From positions 89,186 through 153,185 of the forward strand of contig VWPU01009673.1 of assembly GCA_013398955.1 (NCBI GenBank): 64,000 nucleotides of DNA. The letters are read 5' to 3'. The position numbers and the translations under genes were made by a program. Source of the stretch: Callaeas wilsoni (taxonomy: Eukaryota > Chordata > Aves > Passeriformes > Callaeidae). The notes under the pieces are model-generated. The model was not told where the DNA came from, ran no database searches, and saw only the letters and a list, made by a program, of their open reading frames with translations. Below are positions 1 to 12,300 of the stretch, piece by piece; the stretch's first letter is position 1, and each line of letters starts with the position of its first letter.

Positions 1-689
1 CTAGTAAGATCATATGCTAGTAAGATCAAGTGCTTGTGGAATTTAAATTGGTTTTTGCTATTGATGCCTTTAAGCTCACTGCTGAATTGTTGAATTTTAT
101 ATGTGCACATATAGCCATGGACTTTGAAATGTTGAAAATGAGGCGGTGTGATTATGGTGAAAAGTTTTAATGAAGTTAATTTTCCATAAGCGTTTCATTT
201 GCATTTTATTTCTTTGAGTGTAGTCATACCTTGTGGGTAAATTGCATTGGCTGTTTTTTGTGGATTGAAATGCACAAAATGTATTAATATATTATTTTTT
301 TTCTGACAGACATTTTATGCTATTACATGTGGTCTTGTTACACCAGTGCATTGATTTCCTTTGAAAAAGTCAGATTCTCGTATAAAGATGGCTTTCCTTC
401 AAAGATTGCAATTTTTTAGCTCATCTTATTGCAAATAGAGCAGTGGCAGGATATATTCTACATCAATAGTCATTTTAGCATTTCCCTATTTTATTTCTCC
501 TTCCAAGTTCTGCACACTTTAAGAAAGAAAAGAGCTCTTGAGGATAAACTGAGAAAATGAGCATGTGTTTGAGGCTTGTTAAATTAAAAAACAAAACAAA
601 ATAAACTAACACATTTTTTTGAAATTAAGAAATCTGTTTATGTGTGTATATTGCTAGAGAAACTTCCTAGTCTGACCATTCATGAGACT

Positions 690-1330
690 TCTTGACAATC
701 ACATGCCCAATGCCAGGTATGTCACTGCTGGGACCAGAGCCCCTTCATAGCGGTGGCTCTGGTCACTCGATGGGTCACCGCTGGGCTCCTGCATATCCCA
801 CTCACAGGCCAGCTTTCCCCACTGCTTCGACCCTGAGTTTCCCACGGCAGAGTATCAGATGTCTTGATCCCTAAAGCCCCTTAGTCCTGGCACAGGAACA
901 CAGAAACAGCTGAGCTGGTGTCCCTGAGGATAGACCCCCAACACAGGAATCCCATGGCTTTTATACACCGCATTCTCCCCACAAGCCTTGCTCTTCCTCC
1001 TGAGTCTTTGGTTCCTTCCCCATCTCCGTGTCCATCCACTTCACTGGCTTCACCAGTCTTCATCTGCTTTGGTATCCAAAGGGTCAGCAATTCCCAACTC
1101 CTGCTGTGTCACCTAGTATCTGTTCTTCTGGCTGGAGTCACCAATCTTCCCTACCCTTTGTTATCCCAAAGGCTGGCAGTTCATGGCCTCTTGTCTCAGG
1201 CTCCCACACAGAGCTCAGTCTGCATTTCAATCTGCATCTCAGTCTGCATTGTAATTTGCAAGCCGAGCTACTTGGACCAGAAGTATTCCTCACCAGCGTC
1301 CTGGTATTTGATAGATGTGTGTAGTAACTC
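690..1330 (-). repeat. Unclassified GC-rich block, possibly an old LTR in reverse orientation
   Basis: This block is clearly richer in G and C than the intron around it. Read on the minus strand it has a TATA-box-like TATAAAAG (complement of 960-967 and neighbours) followed by a GC-rich leader-like stretch, which is the look of an LTR promoter. It also has a 10-bp perfect inverted repeat (732-741 with 755-764) and a short 12-bp tandem repeat (1216-1260). I found no convincing TG/CA termini, target duplication or polyadenylation signal, so the LTR idea is inference. Open frames across it (154, 98 and 67 codons) overlap each other on both strands and look like by-products of composition. Confidence 0.3.
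1216..1260. repeat. 12-bp tandem repeat, about 3.75 copies
   Basis: Four adjacent units follow the pattern CAGTCTGCATTT with small changes (starts 1216, 1228, 1240 and 1252; the last is cut short). It lies in the SLC7A11 intron inside the GC-rich block. Confidence 0.75.
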
Positions 1331-2689
1331 CAAGAAGTCATGCTATCTGATTGTAATCCTGCTTTCTTGTATGTTTTCTTGATAGCTCTCCTTCACTTGC
1401 ATTATCATATATAGCTTGCATTATAGTTATAACATATTTGAAACTTTTAGAGGCTGAGTCTGTAGAGAAGAATTTTGCCCAATATAAATCAGTTGTACAA
1501 TTTCCATTGATATTTACATAGGTGTTTGCTTAATATCTATGTGTAAGGAACCAAGTACTTTATAAGTCGTTAGAGGTTGGAGGCCAGAGACCCACATTTG
1601 AAATATTGATCCTTCTGATTCAAATCCATGTTGTCTGCACTGCTTTGACAAAAAAGAGAAAGACTGTGAATCTAGATAAATCATACAAGTTAGTTTTCTC
1701 TGTGTAAAGATTTAGCCCAGTGTTTTACAGCATCTGTAGTTGATTTCACCTGTTGCCTTGTTATAAACCTAAAGGCTCTCACTTCCAGGATCTTCCCTCT
1801 TGCTGAAGAATGAGGGATATGGTAAATTTGACTTATTCCTTCATGCCCAAATGCAAGGACACTTTTTGTCCAGATACTACTTTGAAATAGATCCATGTGG
1901 CCTACACCAACCATCTAACTCATGTCAAAACACCCTGGTTTATACATAACCTCCTGCCTGCCTCACAGAAGCCTTGTACCTCAGATTAACTTTTTTATGA
2001 GGAACTGTGTTTATTCTGGTGTCCCCTCTCGTTTTTGCTCTTCAGTAGCTGCCTGAGTGACAGCTAAATTCTTCCTTCTGCTTATAAATATTTGCATTTA
2101 CAATGTGCAATAAGTCTACACTCTGCAAGTCTGAAAGGCAAACCCAACCTGGTGGCAACCTAGTGTGCCCAGCTGGCATCTCATGGTGTGGAACTGCCCC
2201 TTGCTATGTCTTCTTTGTTCACTTCTCCTTTGAAGCCTGGGGGACTAAGACTTTTTCCTTCCACAAAATACACCTAGAAACCTCTGTTTTCATATGATCA
2301 GATGTGACCAAAATTTAACTGTTCTTATAATTTGAATCAGCAATGAGCAAGTAAACCTGCAGTGGGCTCATATCCCATGAGAATGCTGCCTAGGATGCTC
2401 CAGCACCTTGGTGGTGCAGTGTGCCTGTGTATTTTTGTCTGGGTCACAGGGGACAGATTTATATTGACTATGTGTGGCCACCCAGGACAGAGATATACTG
2501 ATCCAAAGTGGTCTCAGGGGACAGCTAGACATTGATCACACACCTGACAAAGGCAAGCCTGAAGTCTGTGGTACTCAGGTGAGCATAAGGCTGTGCTGCT
2601 TGTCCCTGTAGAAAAATTTGACATCACTGCTGTGAAATAATAGAGATTGATCTACTAAACCCCTCTTATGCTCTGAATTTCTTTTGCAG

Positions 2690-2839
2690 CATCCTCTCAC
2701 AATGATAATGTTATTCAGCGGGGATCTCTACAGCCTCTTGAATTTTCTCAGCTTTGCCAGGTGGCTTTTTATTGGACTAGTAGTTGCTGGGTTGATTTAT
2801 CTCAGATATAAACGTCCTGATATGCCTCGTCCTTTCAAG
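2690..2839 (+). CDS. SLC7A11: SLC7A11 (xCT) coding exon, third from last
   Basis: This 150-bp exon starts and ends on codon boundaries and encodes 50 residues from HPLTM to RPFK. It is closely similar to the human cystine/glutamate antiporter light chain. The product exchanges extracellular cystine for intracellular glutamate at the plasma membrane as a heterodimer with SLC3A2 (4F2hc) and feeds glutathione synthesis. The segment covers the loop before, and all of, transmembrane helix 10 (hydrophobic run [14 protein letters not shown]), then a basic cytosolic loop. The Arg in FARW corresponds to human R396 when counted from the C terminus, a residue I recall as substrate-site associated. Boundaries are a pyrimidine-rich acceptor ending CAG at 2689 and the donor AAG|GTAACA at 2840. 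In the 12-exon human gene this would be about exon 10; that numbering is inferred. Confidence 0.95.
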
Positions 2840-4562
2840 GTAACATCTGCTCTCTACTCTTTTACATGAATCCTCCCTCCTCTCCATCCTGTAGTCAGAC
2901 AGCAAGGGAGCATTTTCTGATGTAACAAGCTAACCTCTTTTTCAGGAGAAACAGGGTTAAGAGAAAACAGTTTTGCAGTGAAGGCTGAGAGTTTTCCTGC
3001 AAGGTCCCCAGTGCTACCCCAGCTGCGTTCCATTCTGGAAAAGAATTCTTGCCTCTTCCCTATGCTTGAGGGGCAGAGACTGAAGCTGCTGTGCTGAGAT
3101 GAAGGCATTTGCTCAGTTTTGCCTGTCTATTGTGTTCAGGCTGTGTGGTGTGAGCTGTGTGATGCAAGCTGTGTGAAAATACCTTGCTTGAGCCCTCTGC
3201 AGTCACAGAGGGTTCAGACTGCAAATATCAGTGTTACATGTGCCAACCTGATTTTCAGCCAGTCCTCTATTTAATGTCTCCTTTGGTAAAGGTCTGGATA
3301 ATTTTACCACCAAAAAGTCATGTCAAGCATTAAGAATTTATGAGAGAGAGCATTTATGTCATTGCATATCCAATATCAAATATGCCAATTTTCTGTGCAA
3401 ATTAGTGGTTAGTGTGATTATTGTAATATTTGGCCCTTGCAGTGGATTTGCAGGCAGAGTTATTGTGAACCCAGAAAGAAAATGCTAATACTCCAGCCCC
3501 TTGAATAGTAGCTATTTTGGTCTTGGTTCTGCTATTTTTCTTGCTTGTTCTAAGTAACGTCTTACAAAGTAAATTGTCCCATTGTGTATCCAGAAAGATA
3601 ATATCCATCATCAAAAAAAAAAAGAGAAATATATCCCTATTTAGATGCTGTCAAGAAGACTATTTTATTAAGAACTAAGAATGTGTATTGTTGCGTTCTT
3701 GTAGGTATATTAGTAAAGAACAGTGAACAGTACAACCTATTTTGCTTTGATTAAAAAAAAATGCTTTGACAGTGCACAAAAGAGAAACAGTAATGCTTTG
3801 AGGCATGAAAGGAAGAGAAAAATCTCCAAGGAATTCTCAATTCTCGATTACACTTAATGTCTCATAAACCATGCCTGTAGGCACTTCCTTCAGAGAGCTG
3901 CTAACAGAGTGATTGTATTGGTGTTCTTGAAAATTGAGCAAATAAATTTGGTATGGTTACTTTGTGTGCTTTCAACAGTGACACTGGCAATGCTATCAGT
4001 CATACAGTCAGAAAGTGCTTTTTCAATGGCTATCAGGTGCATAACACTATCAAATATCTTCATCACTAGTCAAATTACTGTTTAATTTGCTCTCTTCCTG
4101 CTAGATTTTGGTTTTTACCTTAGGAAGAAAATCAATATGTTCTTAATAGTTTTAAAAGGTAACTTGAGCTCCTGGTTGTGTTTTAAAATGTTTTCTAATG
4201 GGTAATTATCAAAGTGGAAATCTTTACTGTGGTTAGAGCTGCTTATGTGCTGGAGGATTAGAGGAAGGACTTTTACAATGTAACTTATTTACAGTCCTTA
4301 CATTTTAAAGGATGTAAAACACTGGAGTGTTTTAGAGTGTAATTGTGAGACTTTTGTGGTACTCACTGCATAGCAGTTGGCAGGGCTTGGCTTCTGCAGT
4401 CACTGACATTTTGTGTGCCTGTTCTAGATACCCGCATTTCTCCAGAACTGTCCTATACTGCTGGGTCTTATCCAATTTACATTTCATGGGAAGTTAAATG
4501 CCTTAGTCATTACTTTACATTGACTTTATTATTTAAAGGTTCTTTGTGTGGTTATTTTTCAG
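2840..4562 (+). other. SLC7A11: SLC7A11 intron, 1,723 bp
   Basis: Phase-0 intron with a GTAACA donor and a TTTTTCAG acceptor (4555-4562). It holds a minor GCTGTGTG-type tandem repeat at 3140-3175 and otherwise AT-rich unique sequence. No repeat element or alternative exon was recognised. Confidence 0.85.
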
Positions 4563-4740
4563 GTTCCTCTATTTATTCCAGCGTTGTTTTCCTTCACTTG
4601 CCTCTTCATGGTTGCACTGTCACTTTACTCTGACCCAGTGAACACAGGGATTGGATTTGCAATAACCCTGACTGGCATTCCTGCCTATTACCTCTTTATT
4701 GTATGGGACAATAAGCCAAAGTGGTTCAGAAAGCTTCTAG
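4563..4740 (+). CDS. SLC7A11: SLC7A11 (xCT) coding exon, penultimate
   Basis: The exon is 178 bp, starts on a codon boundary ([12 protein letters not shown]) and ends with the first base of a split glycine codon. It encodes 59 full residues carrying transmembrane helix 11 ([17 protein letters not shown]), a short external loop (SDPVNTG) and helix 12 ([19 protein letters not shown]), then the start of the cytosolic tail ([11 protein letters not shown]). The match to human xCT is near-continuous, with typical avian substitutions such as VNT for FST. The acceptor is TTTTTCAG and the donor is a full-consensus GTAAGT at 4741. Reading through the donor stays open to a TAA at 4923-4925, so intron retention would add about 60 unrelated residues. 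I take that as incidental. Confidence 0.95.
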
Positions 4741-7700
4741 GTAAGTCCTGGTGTGGGACCTCTCTCCTTCATACTGACTCCAGGAGTTTCTCAGAGCTCT
4801 CCTCGTGTTATGAAATCCTTTGGATCGATGCTCTCAGCTGCTGTGAGCCCGGGGTGACGACGCAAGTTGCTTTTGGGCACATGCTCTCTAGCATTGCTCT
4901 GCCAGTGGCAATCAATGTCCCCTAACTAATGAGGTACATTCACAGCAAGGCTGTTCTTCAGCCAGTGATTGATTTTAAATGACTGATGCTTCTTCCTCTC
5001 CCTCCCCTACAAACATCTAATTCCTTTTAAATCACCATCACCTTCTCCTGACTGTGTCTCTGTGCTAATAGAGACAGTACTGTACTCCTTGGACAATCTG
5101 TTTGGAATCTTGAGCAAAACAACTGTGATGACAGGATGAGCTTGGGCTTCCCTCCTGAGACCATGTGTCTGTGGACCACTGAGGAATATTTGGAATTGGA
5201 CAGGTTCAGGCAGGTTGGGCATGGAGATACTGTCCTTAGCAGTGTCTCCTGACAAGGTGATAGCAACATATACCGTGGCTGACATGCCTCTATGGAAATT
5301 ATTTCTGTGCTTCATGAAGAATGACTTCTGTGTGACTTGGCTAGTAGTATTTCATGCCTGAAATACACTGAGAATCCTTTCTGTACCATTTTTGAAAGAT
5401 TTTGAAAGGATTTCTGGAAGTTCTGGTGTGTTATAGAAGGATTATTTGGAACATTTCCATTAGAAGTCAGTATCATTTATTACAGTTCTTCATTCTCATT
5501 TTTTTGTTACTCAGGATGATAGGCTTCCAAAATAAAGGGAATTTTCAAAACTGGAAATAAGACTATTGGCAAAATATTTCAGGAATGATGGACAATTTAT
5601 TAATCAAAACCAAAAGAAAATTAATTTTGCTTGCAAAACTAAAACTCAACCTGTGAAATCTTTAAGTAAAAATAGTTTATTTCTATAGATGCTGAATCAA
5701 AAGTGCATATTGTCTTCTGTGCTTCAGTCTTAATTGATGATTTAAAATGAGCTGCTCACAAGAAAAGAATAGTGCTTTTATATGTAATTACAGTATAACC
5801 AGTTGTATATATATTCTCAATATGAATATGTTATAGAGTTATATCCTATCTGCTGTAGAATATGTGAATTTCCCTCTCAATGCATGCTGGGAAGTCCATA
5901 GGCAATAGGGCAGAAAGTATTTACAGAAACAGATGTTAGTTTAAGGCTAGTAAACTCTTAATTTTATAGCCAAAAAGTTATAAATTACTTGCCGTGTCCT
6001 GGGAATGGGTAGAAACCTTCAGTACAAATTAAAGCAGTTGTATGCAGAAGGACATTCGATTAAGTAGTTGGGATTTAGTCTGTTTATATTTTCTCAGTCT
6101 TGACATTTAGGGTCTAGGAGTTTATCCCTTATCAAACCCAGGAGCTTTTTGGCATTTTCTGTCATGTCTCAGAGGTTTTGGAATACAGCTACTTTAATCT
6201 TTGGCCATGGGATGCCAGTGTTGAACTACATTACTTGGGCAAGAGAAAGAATATTCTCTTTAAGATAGACTGGATAGATGTGAAGATTTTTCTGCCAGCT
6301 GTGACAATGAAGGTGAATAATTTCTAGCTCTTGAGATAACGCAAAATTCTCTTCCTAGAAAGAAGTCTTTGTGCCTGTGTCATATCTGTGGATGGGCATG
6401 GTGTACTGGCTCAGAGAGGAAGGCAGCAGAAGCCAATCAGTGAGGGAAACAGCTTGATTGCTTTGCAATTATTATACTCAAAATAACAACCGTAATGACA
6501 GAAAACTGATGCTGACAGTTTTGAGGTGGAGCAGAGTGGAGATTTACTTGTGAAATAAACAGATTTTTTTTCCCTAAGAAGAAGCAATAAACCTTCTGTG
6601 TGGAGTCATTAAGCTGGCATTATTTTGTGAGTGTTAAGGGAGACCCATTGTATAGCCTGAGACCATTTACAAAAGGTATTGAATGAGGATAAATTCATTT
6701 AAGGCACCTATGTGAGATATACAAAAGAAATTGGGCAGCTGCAAGCTTGATATTCTAACCTTGAAACAATGTCTTACATAGGCATGAAAGTCTAATTCCA
6801 GACACGAGGTAAAGGACAGTATAAAAAAATGGGATTGTCATTTAAGAGGTAGATTTTTGCCAGAGTAACTGGGCAACTTTCTATGACAAGGTAAATTATT
6901 ATTTTACAAATGAGAATGTGATGAATCCAATCTACTTAGACTTAAACAAAGCATTTTGCATGGTACCAGAGGGGAAGTAGGAGCCGGCTATTCTGAACAC
7001 ACTGCTGTGCTACCAGTAGTGTTCCCAAGCTGCTTCATGTGCCCAGATCAGCGCATGGGCAGCTGGTGTGGGGCTTTGAAAAGTCACCTGCTTGAGGCAT
7101 TGACTGGTTCATCTGCCCAGCTGTGCTCTGGCAATAAGAGATGGCTGTTGCTCATAAACCCCATAAGGTGCAAATACTCATGGGTACAGACCAGCCCCAC
7201 ATAAGGTCAGAGGGAATATCCTGAACAGGTTTGTAAGGATTAGAGGAGAGAGATATTGAGCAGCCAGAATGAGTAGCGGGATAAAAGAGCCAGCCTGAAG
7301 ATACACATATTTCTGAAAGGAGTTTCAGGCTGATTACACTAACAGATCCCTCGAGTGGATTACCCGAGGAATCCTCTCCCAAGGCTGGATGTCTTTGTTC
7401 TATATTTAGGGCATTTACATTGCCCATTCTCCTTACAAAATTACTGCATTGAACAAAAGGTAACTTTGCAGTTTGTAGGGTTTGTCGATTCTGGGATGGT
7501 ATTTTGCAATGAGAATAACATTTTGTTCTCTCCTCTTCCAAAGGAATTTTGCTGTAGCACTGAATGTGCTGGGACAAATAATTTCCAGCTAGTCCAGGCT
7601 TCATTTGAGCTCTGCATTCTTGCTTTTTGTAAAACTAATGTGAAAATGAAAAAAGTTGAGCTAAGCAAATCCTAAGCAGCACATCAGCGTGTGAAAGGAT

Positions 7701-9666
7701 GCGTCACCAGGAGGAGAATGCTTCTATCTGCACTTCCTCAGTTGAAAACCCAACCTTATACTTAAAATATCTATTTCTTTACAGTGGGTTGTATTGTGAG
7801 GATGTAAAAAGTTGAATTCTACTTTTTTTCATAGCTGAGACCTTGCTGGAAATGAGATCTCTATATAACAAAATGTCTCTGCCCGGGTTGTTTAGCAACA
7901 CCAGAGGATGACACTTGCTCACTTAGGACAAAGTGTTATATGCTCAATTTGCTTCTCTTTGTCGAGTTTGTGATGGGATCCATGGGAAATTATCTCAGCA
8001 TTTTGTTGTTACAGGTTTCATGTCCAGTCATATATATATGCGATAAAATTCTTGCTTTCTTTCCTCACCTAAACTTTATGTGGTGCTTGTGTGGATACAA
8101 GGTCTGGGTTTTTTTAATAAAGGTTGTTCCCTGGGACCCATTTGCAGTGAATTTTCCTCTCAAAAAGGGAAAATTAGGATTTAAAGTGGCTGGGGAAGTT
8201 ATCTGCACTGTCATGGTATGTTAAGTTGTCTTGTGAAAAATGCGAAACTGGTCCTGTAACTCTAGGTACTGCTTCAAGCAGACAACATAGAGGTACTGAC
8301 TGGAAACAGACTGGAACATTTTCATAGGGGAAAATGCTCTTTATACTGATTTATTCTGAGTACATTGCAACCAAAAAATGCAAAGAATGCCAGCCCCCCC
8401 AACTTGTCTGCTCCAATGTGGCTTCATCACAGGAGAGAGAAACTGCTGCATGGAAATGGAGCACTGGGCAAGGTCTTGCTGCTGGTGGGTCTGTCCACTT
8501 AGGTGAACAAAATCACAACCAGCTCTAGAGATGCCCAGGATTTCCCTCTGCTGCCGTGCCCTTTTCCAAGAGCCGTTATGCCATTGCTCAGCTTCATAAA
8601 ATTCTCTTTTTCCCTTTGCTTGTCCTCAAAGCTGGAAGAGCTGGGATGTCAGGGGCGAAGCCCTTCTGTTTTCCTGCTGCTGACTTTCCTCCTGTCCTTC
8701 ATCCTTGCTACACTCAGCCCAGCTATGATGTCCCCACTATGGGTGGGGAAGGCAGATGAGAGGAAAATGCAATGCCTGGAGACTCTCAGCCTCTCTGCCC
8801 CTATCAGTTTGCAGTCTAAGGGCAACCTGGCTTTGCACTGAACTGGTGACATCCAGAGAAAAGAGGAAAGGATGGTAGAATCTGCCTTAGACAGGAGGTC
8901 AGAGAAGTGGTTTCAGTTCATATCTTCTGTGAGTTGCACTGTTTTACCCTCCTGGCTTTGCACTGTGTCAATGTCAACATTCATGCCAGATGTTCAAGGA
9001 AAATCAGAACTTTCTTTTACAACAATTTCTGCTTATTTAAAATAGGATACTAAAAAAGAGTGATAAGTGAAAGGAATTGTAAGAAAATGTTATTTTACTA
9101 TTCTATATGTGCTGTATGTGAATTAACTGGGCCATTTACGTATCAGTACCCTAAAAAGAAAACCACCAAAAGCACCAGAAGGAAATAAATGTCCAGAGTG
9201 ACAAAAAGAAAACATGAAGTTGCTTTGGATGGGTGACTTTTGGTTTTTTTCTTTTGCTTAGGCAGGTCTTGGCACAGGTAAATTAATTTATTTGAACTCT
9301 TCCAGACTTTTATTTCAACATAACATCTTGATTAAAACTAAGCAGTTATGCAGAGTAGTCATTTTTTAAGATAGCCTTTAAAAGCATGCAGAGTTTTATT
9401 GAATAAGATTATATGTCCATACCCTTCCATTATTATTGTATATGCATAGCCTTGGATCAGAGGCACAGAAAACAGTTAAAGAGAGGAAAATTTTGAGTTT
9501 AAATGATATATGTATGTGAATATGTATATGTGATATATATGACCTGTGTGAAGTCTGTGTGCAAGTAGACTGTAGAAGCTAAGATAGTTTTTCTGACTAC
9601 TTCTCTTTCTTCATCTCTCCTGCAAAATCTGGTACACATACCATGTGTATGCTTTTATCTTTGCAG
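4741..9666 (+). other. SLC7A11: SLC7A11 last intron, 4,926 bp
   Basis: Phase-1 intron running from the GTAAGT donor to the acceptor TATCTTTGCAG ending at 9666. A nearby alternative AG at 9669-9670 would put an immediate TAA in frame, so 9666 is the right boundary. It contains a degraded LINE reverse-transcriptase fragment at about 6890-6975 (separate entry), a GC-richer unclassified stretch at about 8380-8870, and TA/TG-rich sequence at 9505-9545. The rest is AT-rich unique DNA. Confidence 0.8.
6890..6975 (+). mobile_element. Degraded LINE (CR1-like) reverse-transcriptase fragment
   Basis: A frame through 6928-6957 reads NPIYLDLNKAF. This matches the motif-A region of non-LTR retrotransposon reverse transcriptases, where the family pattern is a hydrophobic residue, LDF, a small residue, KAFD, with the first Asp catalytic. 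The frame breaks at once after KAF. The upstream 100 bp has the look of the same ORF but is too decayed to read. CR1 is the dominant avian LINE and the likely source, but the subfamily cannot be told. Confidence 0.45.
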
Positions 9667-9734
9667 GCAGGGTAACCATAACATTGCAAATCCTCTTGGA
9701 AGTCATCCCAGCAGAGGAAGATCAGAAATCATGA
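9667..9734 (+). CDS. SLC7A11: SLC7A11 (xCT) last coding exon, C-terminal tail and stop
   Basis: The exon completes the split glycine codon (G|GC) and then reads RVTITLQILLEVIPAEEDQKS followed by TGA at 9732-9734. This aligns with the human C-terminal tail, which has the same TLQIxLEVxP-acidic pattern and ends in EEDKL; the bird tail is two residues longer. Splice phase and reading frame agree with the exon at 4563-4740, which is strong evidence that this short exon is real although it is too small to stand out as an open frame. The tail is cytosolic. The three exons here supply 131 of about 500 residues of the protein. Confidence 0.93.
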
Positions 9735-12300
9735 TCATCATGTACAGCTTTTGGTTTGGTATTTCATTTCTACCTGAAATAAAAACAGTAGGGAGATTTA
9801 TCCCCCTTCCTAACATACTGGAGGAATAAGTCACAGTCAAGATGGATACCGAGCAAGTCACTTACCAGAATTGTCTTTTATGATGCTGTTGCAAAATTTT
9901 TTTTAACGTGGTTGGTCTGTATATAGAAAGCAAGTACTTGTGCTACGAGAGAACTCTTTACTATTTCTTTTGGTACAGTGTCCTATTTTAACAAACTGTA
10001 AGTTCGTCAAACTGCGATTTTGTTTGCCTTGTCACTGAAGATAGGTTTAAGTGATGTGTAATAGCTGGGTGTACTGTGAAGAATGTATCTTGCTTGCTGT
10101 CCCTGGAGACCTTGACTCTCACCAGAGCAAGGGTGAGATAAAGCTGCTGAGTTTCACATACTACATTCTTCCCATCACTCTGTTTGGCAGCCTGATTTGA
10201 CTTGCTGGAAGCCCCAGCAGACTGATGTAGAAGTACCACTCCCTAGACCTTTGTGATGGCAAACTCAAGGTTTCTTCATTCTGGAGTTCTTATAGCGTAG
10301 CCAACAGAAACACTTTGTGAGACTTAATATTTCTGCCAGTGGGGCAAAGAGATTTTAGCAGGGAATTTTCGCACGAATTTTATGCATGTTAAATTTGTTA
10401 CCAGGCTGGAATTGATCACTGGTTTTACCAGTGTTTCTTTGTCTGCTTACACACACACAATCCAGCGAGCTGAGCAATGACCTTCAAATGAGTCAAAATA
10501 TTTGAATGTCACCTCCACTGCTGTATGAATGTTTCCTATCTGGAAGCATATGGTCCTGCAGTTATCAGTGAGGCAAACCTGATTTTAAAGTTTTATATCA
10601 GCGTTGGTGGGCAGAAGTAGATGTCAGTTGGTGGGAAGATGGTAAAGACATGACAATAACTGCAATACTTTTTTATGAATAAGGTATAAGGCAGGCTACA
10701 GCAGATTTGATGATTTGAGTAGGATGTGTGCCTGATCTGTGGGCTTTTCACTCAAGCACACTCCAGTTAACAGGGCTTTGGAATGCTGAGGAACAGGTGC
10801 TTTTCCTGTCTTCTTGTGGGTTTTAACTTAGCAGAAACAGAGAAAGGCCTTCAGAACTGGTAAAATCAAATGAAATTCATCTCCAGAGCTATTTTTGAGC
10901 TGAGCTCTGGCTCAAATACGAGCTGAAATTTTGCCCTTTTAAAAAGATAATTGTATAGGTAAAGAAGTTTTTTAACACTAAAATTTTAGTTTTATATTCT
11001 TAATGACTACTCAACCTTAAGGTTAAGGTTTATTATCACTCTGTTAAGAATATAACACCCAACTATTGAATGCACTGCTATTTGAGCTGTCTGCTTTCAG
11101 CAAGTCATGTTTCATGAAAATTCTTATAGAACTAAGTAACATTTAACTTCCTAAATTGGGAGAAAAGCACAACTAGTAGCTAGACCATTACAGTAAAGGG
11201 AGACTGTGTATTGTATATGTGTTGTATATATCCAGAATATCTACTTCTTTAAAGGTGTACAGTAATATGTCTTAAATGTATACACGTTTTTTGATTTTGC
11301 ATCTCTGTGGTGGAATTTCACAAAAGTAGGGAAATGCAAGTAACTGATTATGGAGAAGAGCAGTAATTTAAGACACAGAAAGCATTTTGCAAACAGTGTT
11401 TTTCTTTAAATGTTTTCTGTTTACAGTAATTTTAAGTGTTATTTGAAACTTTTTTTAGGTAAAAATTTTGAGAGAGTTTTTTGTGTTGACAATGGATGTG
11501 TTAATTTACACTTGGGTCACAATTCTGCCTTTGAGGCCGTCTCCTGCCATCCCTGTTCATCGGGGTTTGGCCTCTGTCGTCATGGAGCATCTTCAAAGTA
11601 CACAAACTCTACTTCTCTCTGAGAGAAATAAACTGTCTGGCACCCTGCAAGAGTGCACCTAACCCATTCCTCCCCTAATGAATGCAAAGTGCATGGGATC
11701 CAGAGCAAAACCACTTCAAGAGCGACAGTGGATGCGACTTTTTCACTCTGACTGTTTTGTTCCCATGTATTCACTCCTGTGCCACATTACTTGAAAGTTT
11801 AATTGTGGGCAGTGCTAACTTGTAGAAATAAATGGGCTCCATAAATATAACCGAATATTGCTTTATTTTCCCATTGTGGTCTTTAAGGTTTAGAAATGTT
11901 TCTGAAGCCTGATTCAGTGAACATATTTTTACTAGGTTTAGTTCATCTAAAGGGTTAATTTGTCCCAAGGGAAATCCTAAGACTCGTTGATTGTGAAGTT
12001 GTATATTTTAGGAAAGAAAAAAATTACATGCAAAATAAAAACCTGGGTTTTTGAAGGTGCACAGGGATTTTAATTTCAGGTTTTGTTTCTTTAGCACATG
12101 GAAGTACAGTACAAAATAATGTAATTGGGTTTCCACTGTATTATAAAAGTCAGTATTAAGGATTTTTATTACACTTGAAAGTGAGGCATAACTTCAGAAA
12201 TTGAGGAAAACCATTTTTTCTCAAAGCGTCAAGTTCTCTTATAAGATTGTTAAGTATTTCTTTTCAGAGTTGTAAAGGAAATTCTTCTAGAATAAAGGAT
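9735..12300 (+). other. SLC7A11: Probable SLC7A11 3' UTR, end unresolved
   Basis: The 3' UTR must start at 9735, after the TGA. Human SLC7A11 has a very long 3' UTR (several kb), so a long one is expected here. AATAAA hexamers occur at 9778-9783, 11627-11632, 11827-11832, 12034-12039 and 12291-12296. The first lies only 44 bases after the stop and lacks an obvious GU-rich element downstream. The chosen end at 12300 marks the last of this hexamer cluster and is not an observed cleavage site. No repeats are recognised and the sequence is AT-rich. Confidence 0.4.

Larger units (their letters stand above)
1..2689 (+). other. SLC7A11: SLC7A11 intron upstream of the antepenultimate coding exon (partial)
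   Basis: No exon is visible here. The preceding coding exon should end just before the HPLTM segment encoded at 2690, and nothing in this stretch encodes the expected upstream transmembrane sequence, so that exon lies before the window. The intron ends in a good acceptor (pyrimidine tract, then TTTTGCAG at 2682-2689). The stretch opens with a twice-repeated 12-mer (CTAGTAAGATCA at 1-12 and 17-28). It contains a GC-richer, repeat-like block at about 690-1330, listed separately. The remainder is AT-rich with nothing recognisable. Confidence 0.75.

Noticed and set aside
918..1382. 154-codon + strand open frame in the SLC7A11 intron
   Set aside because: It overlaps similar-length frames in two other readings, has no splice support and lies in the repeat-like block.
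9670..9671. Alternative acceptor four bases downstream for the last SLC7A11 exon
   Set aside because: It would create an immediate stop after the split codon, while the acceptor at 9666 restores the conserved tail.
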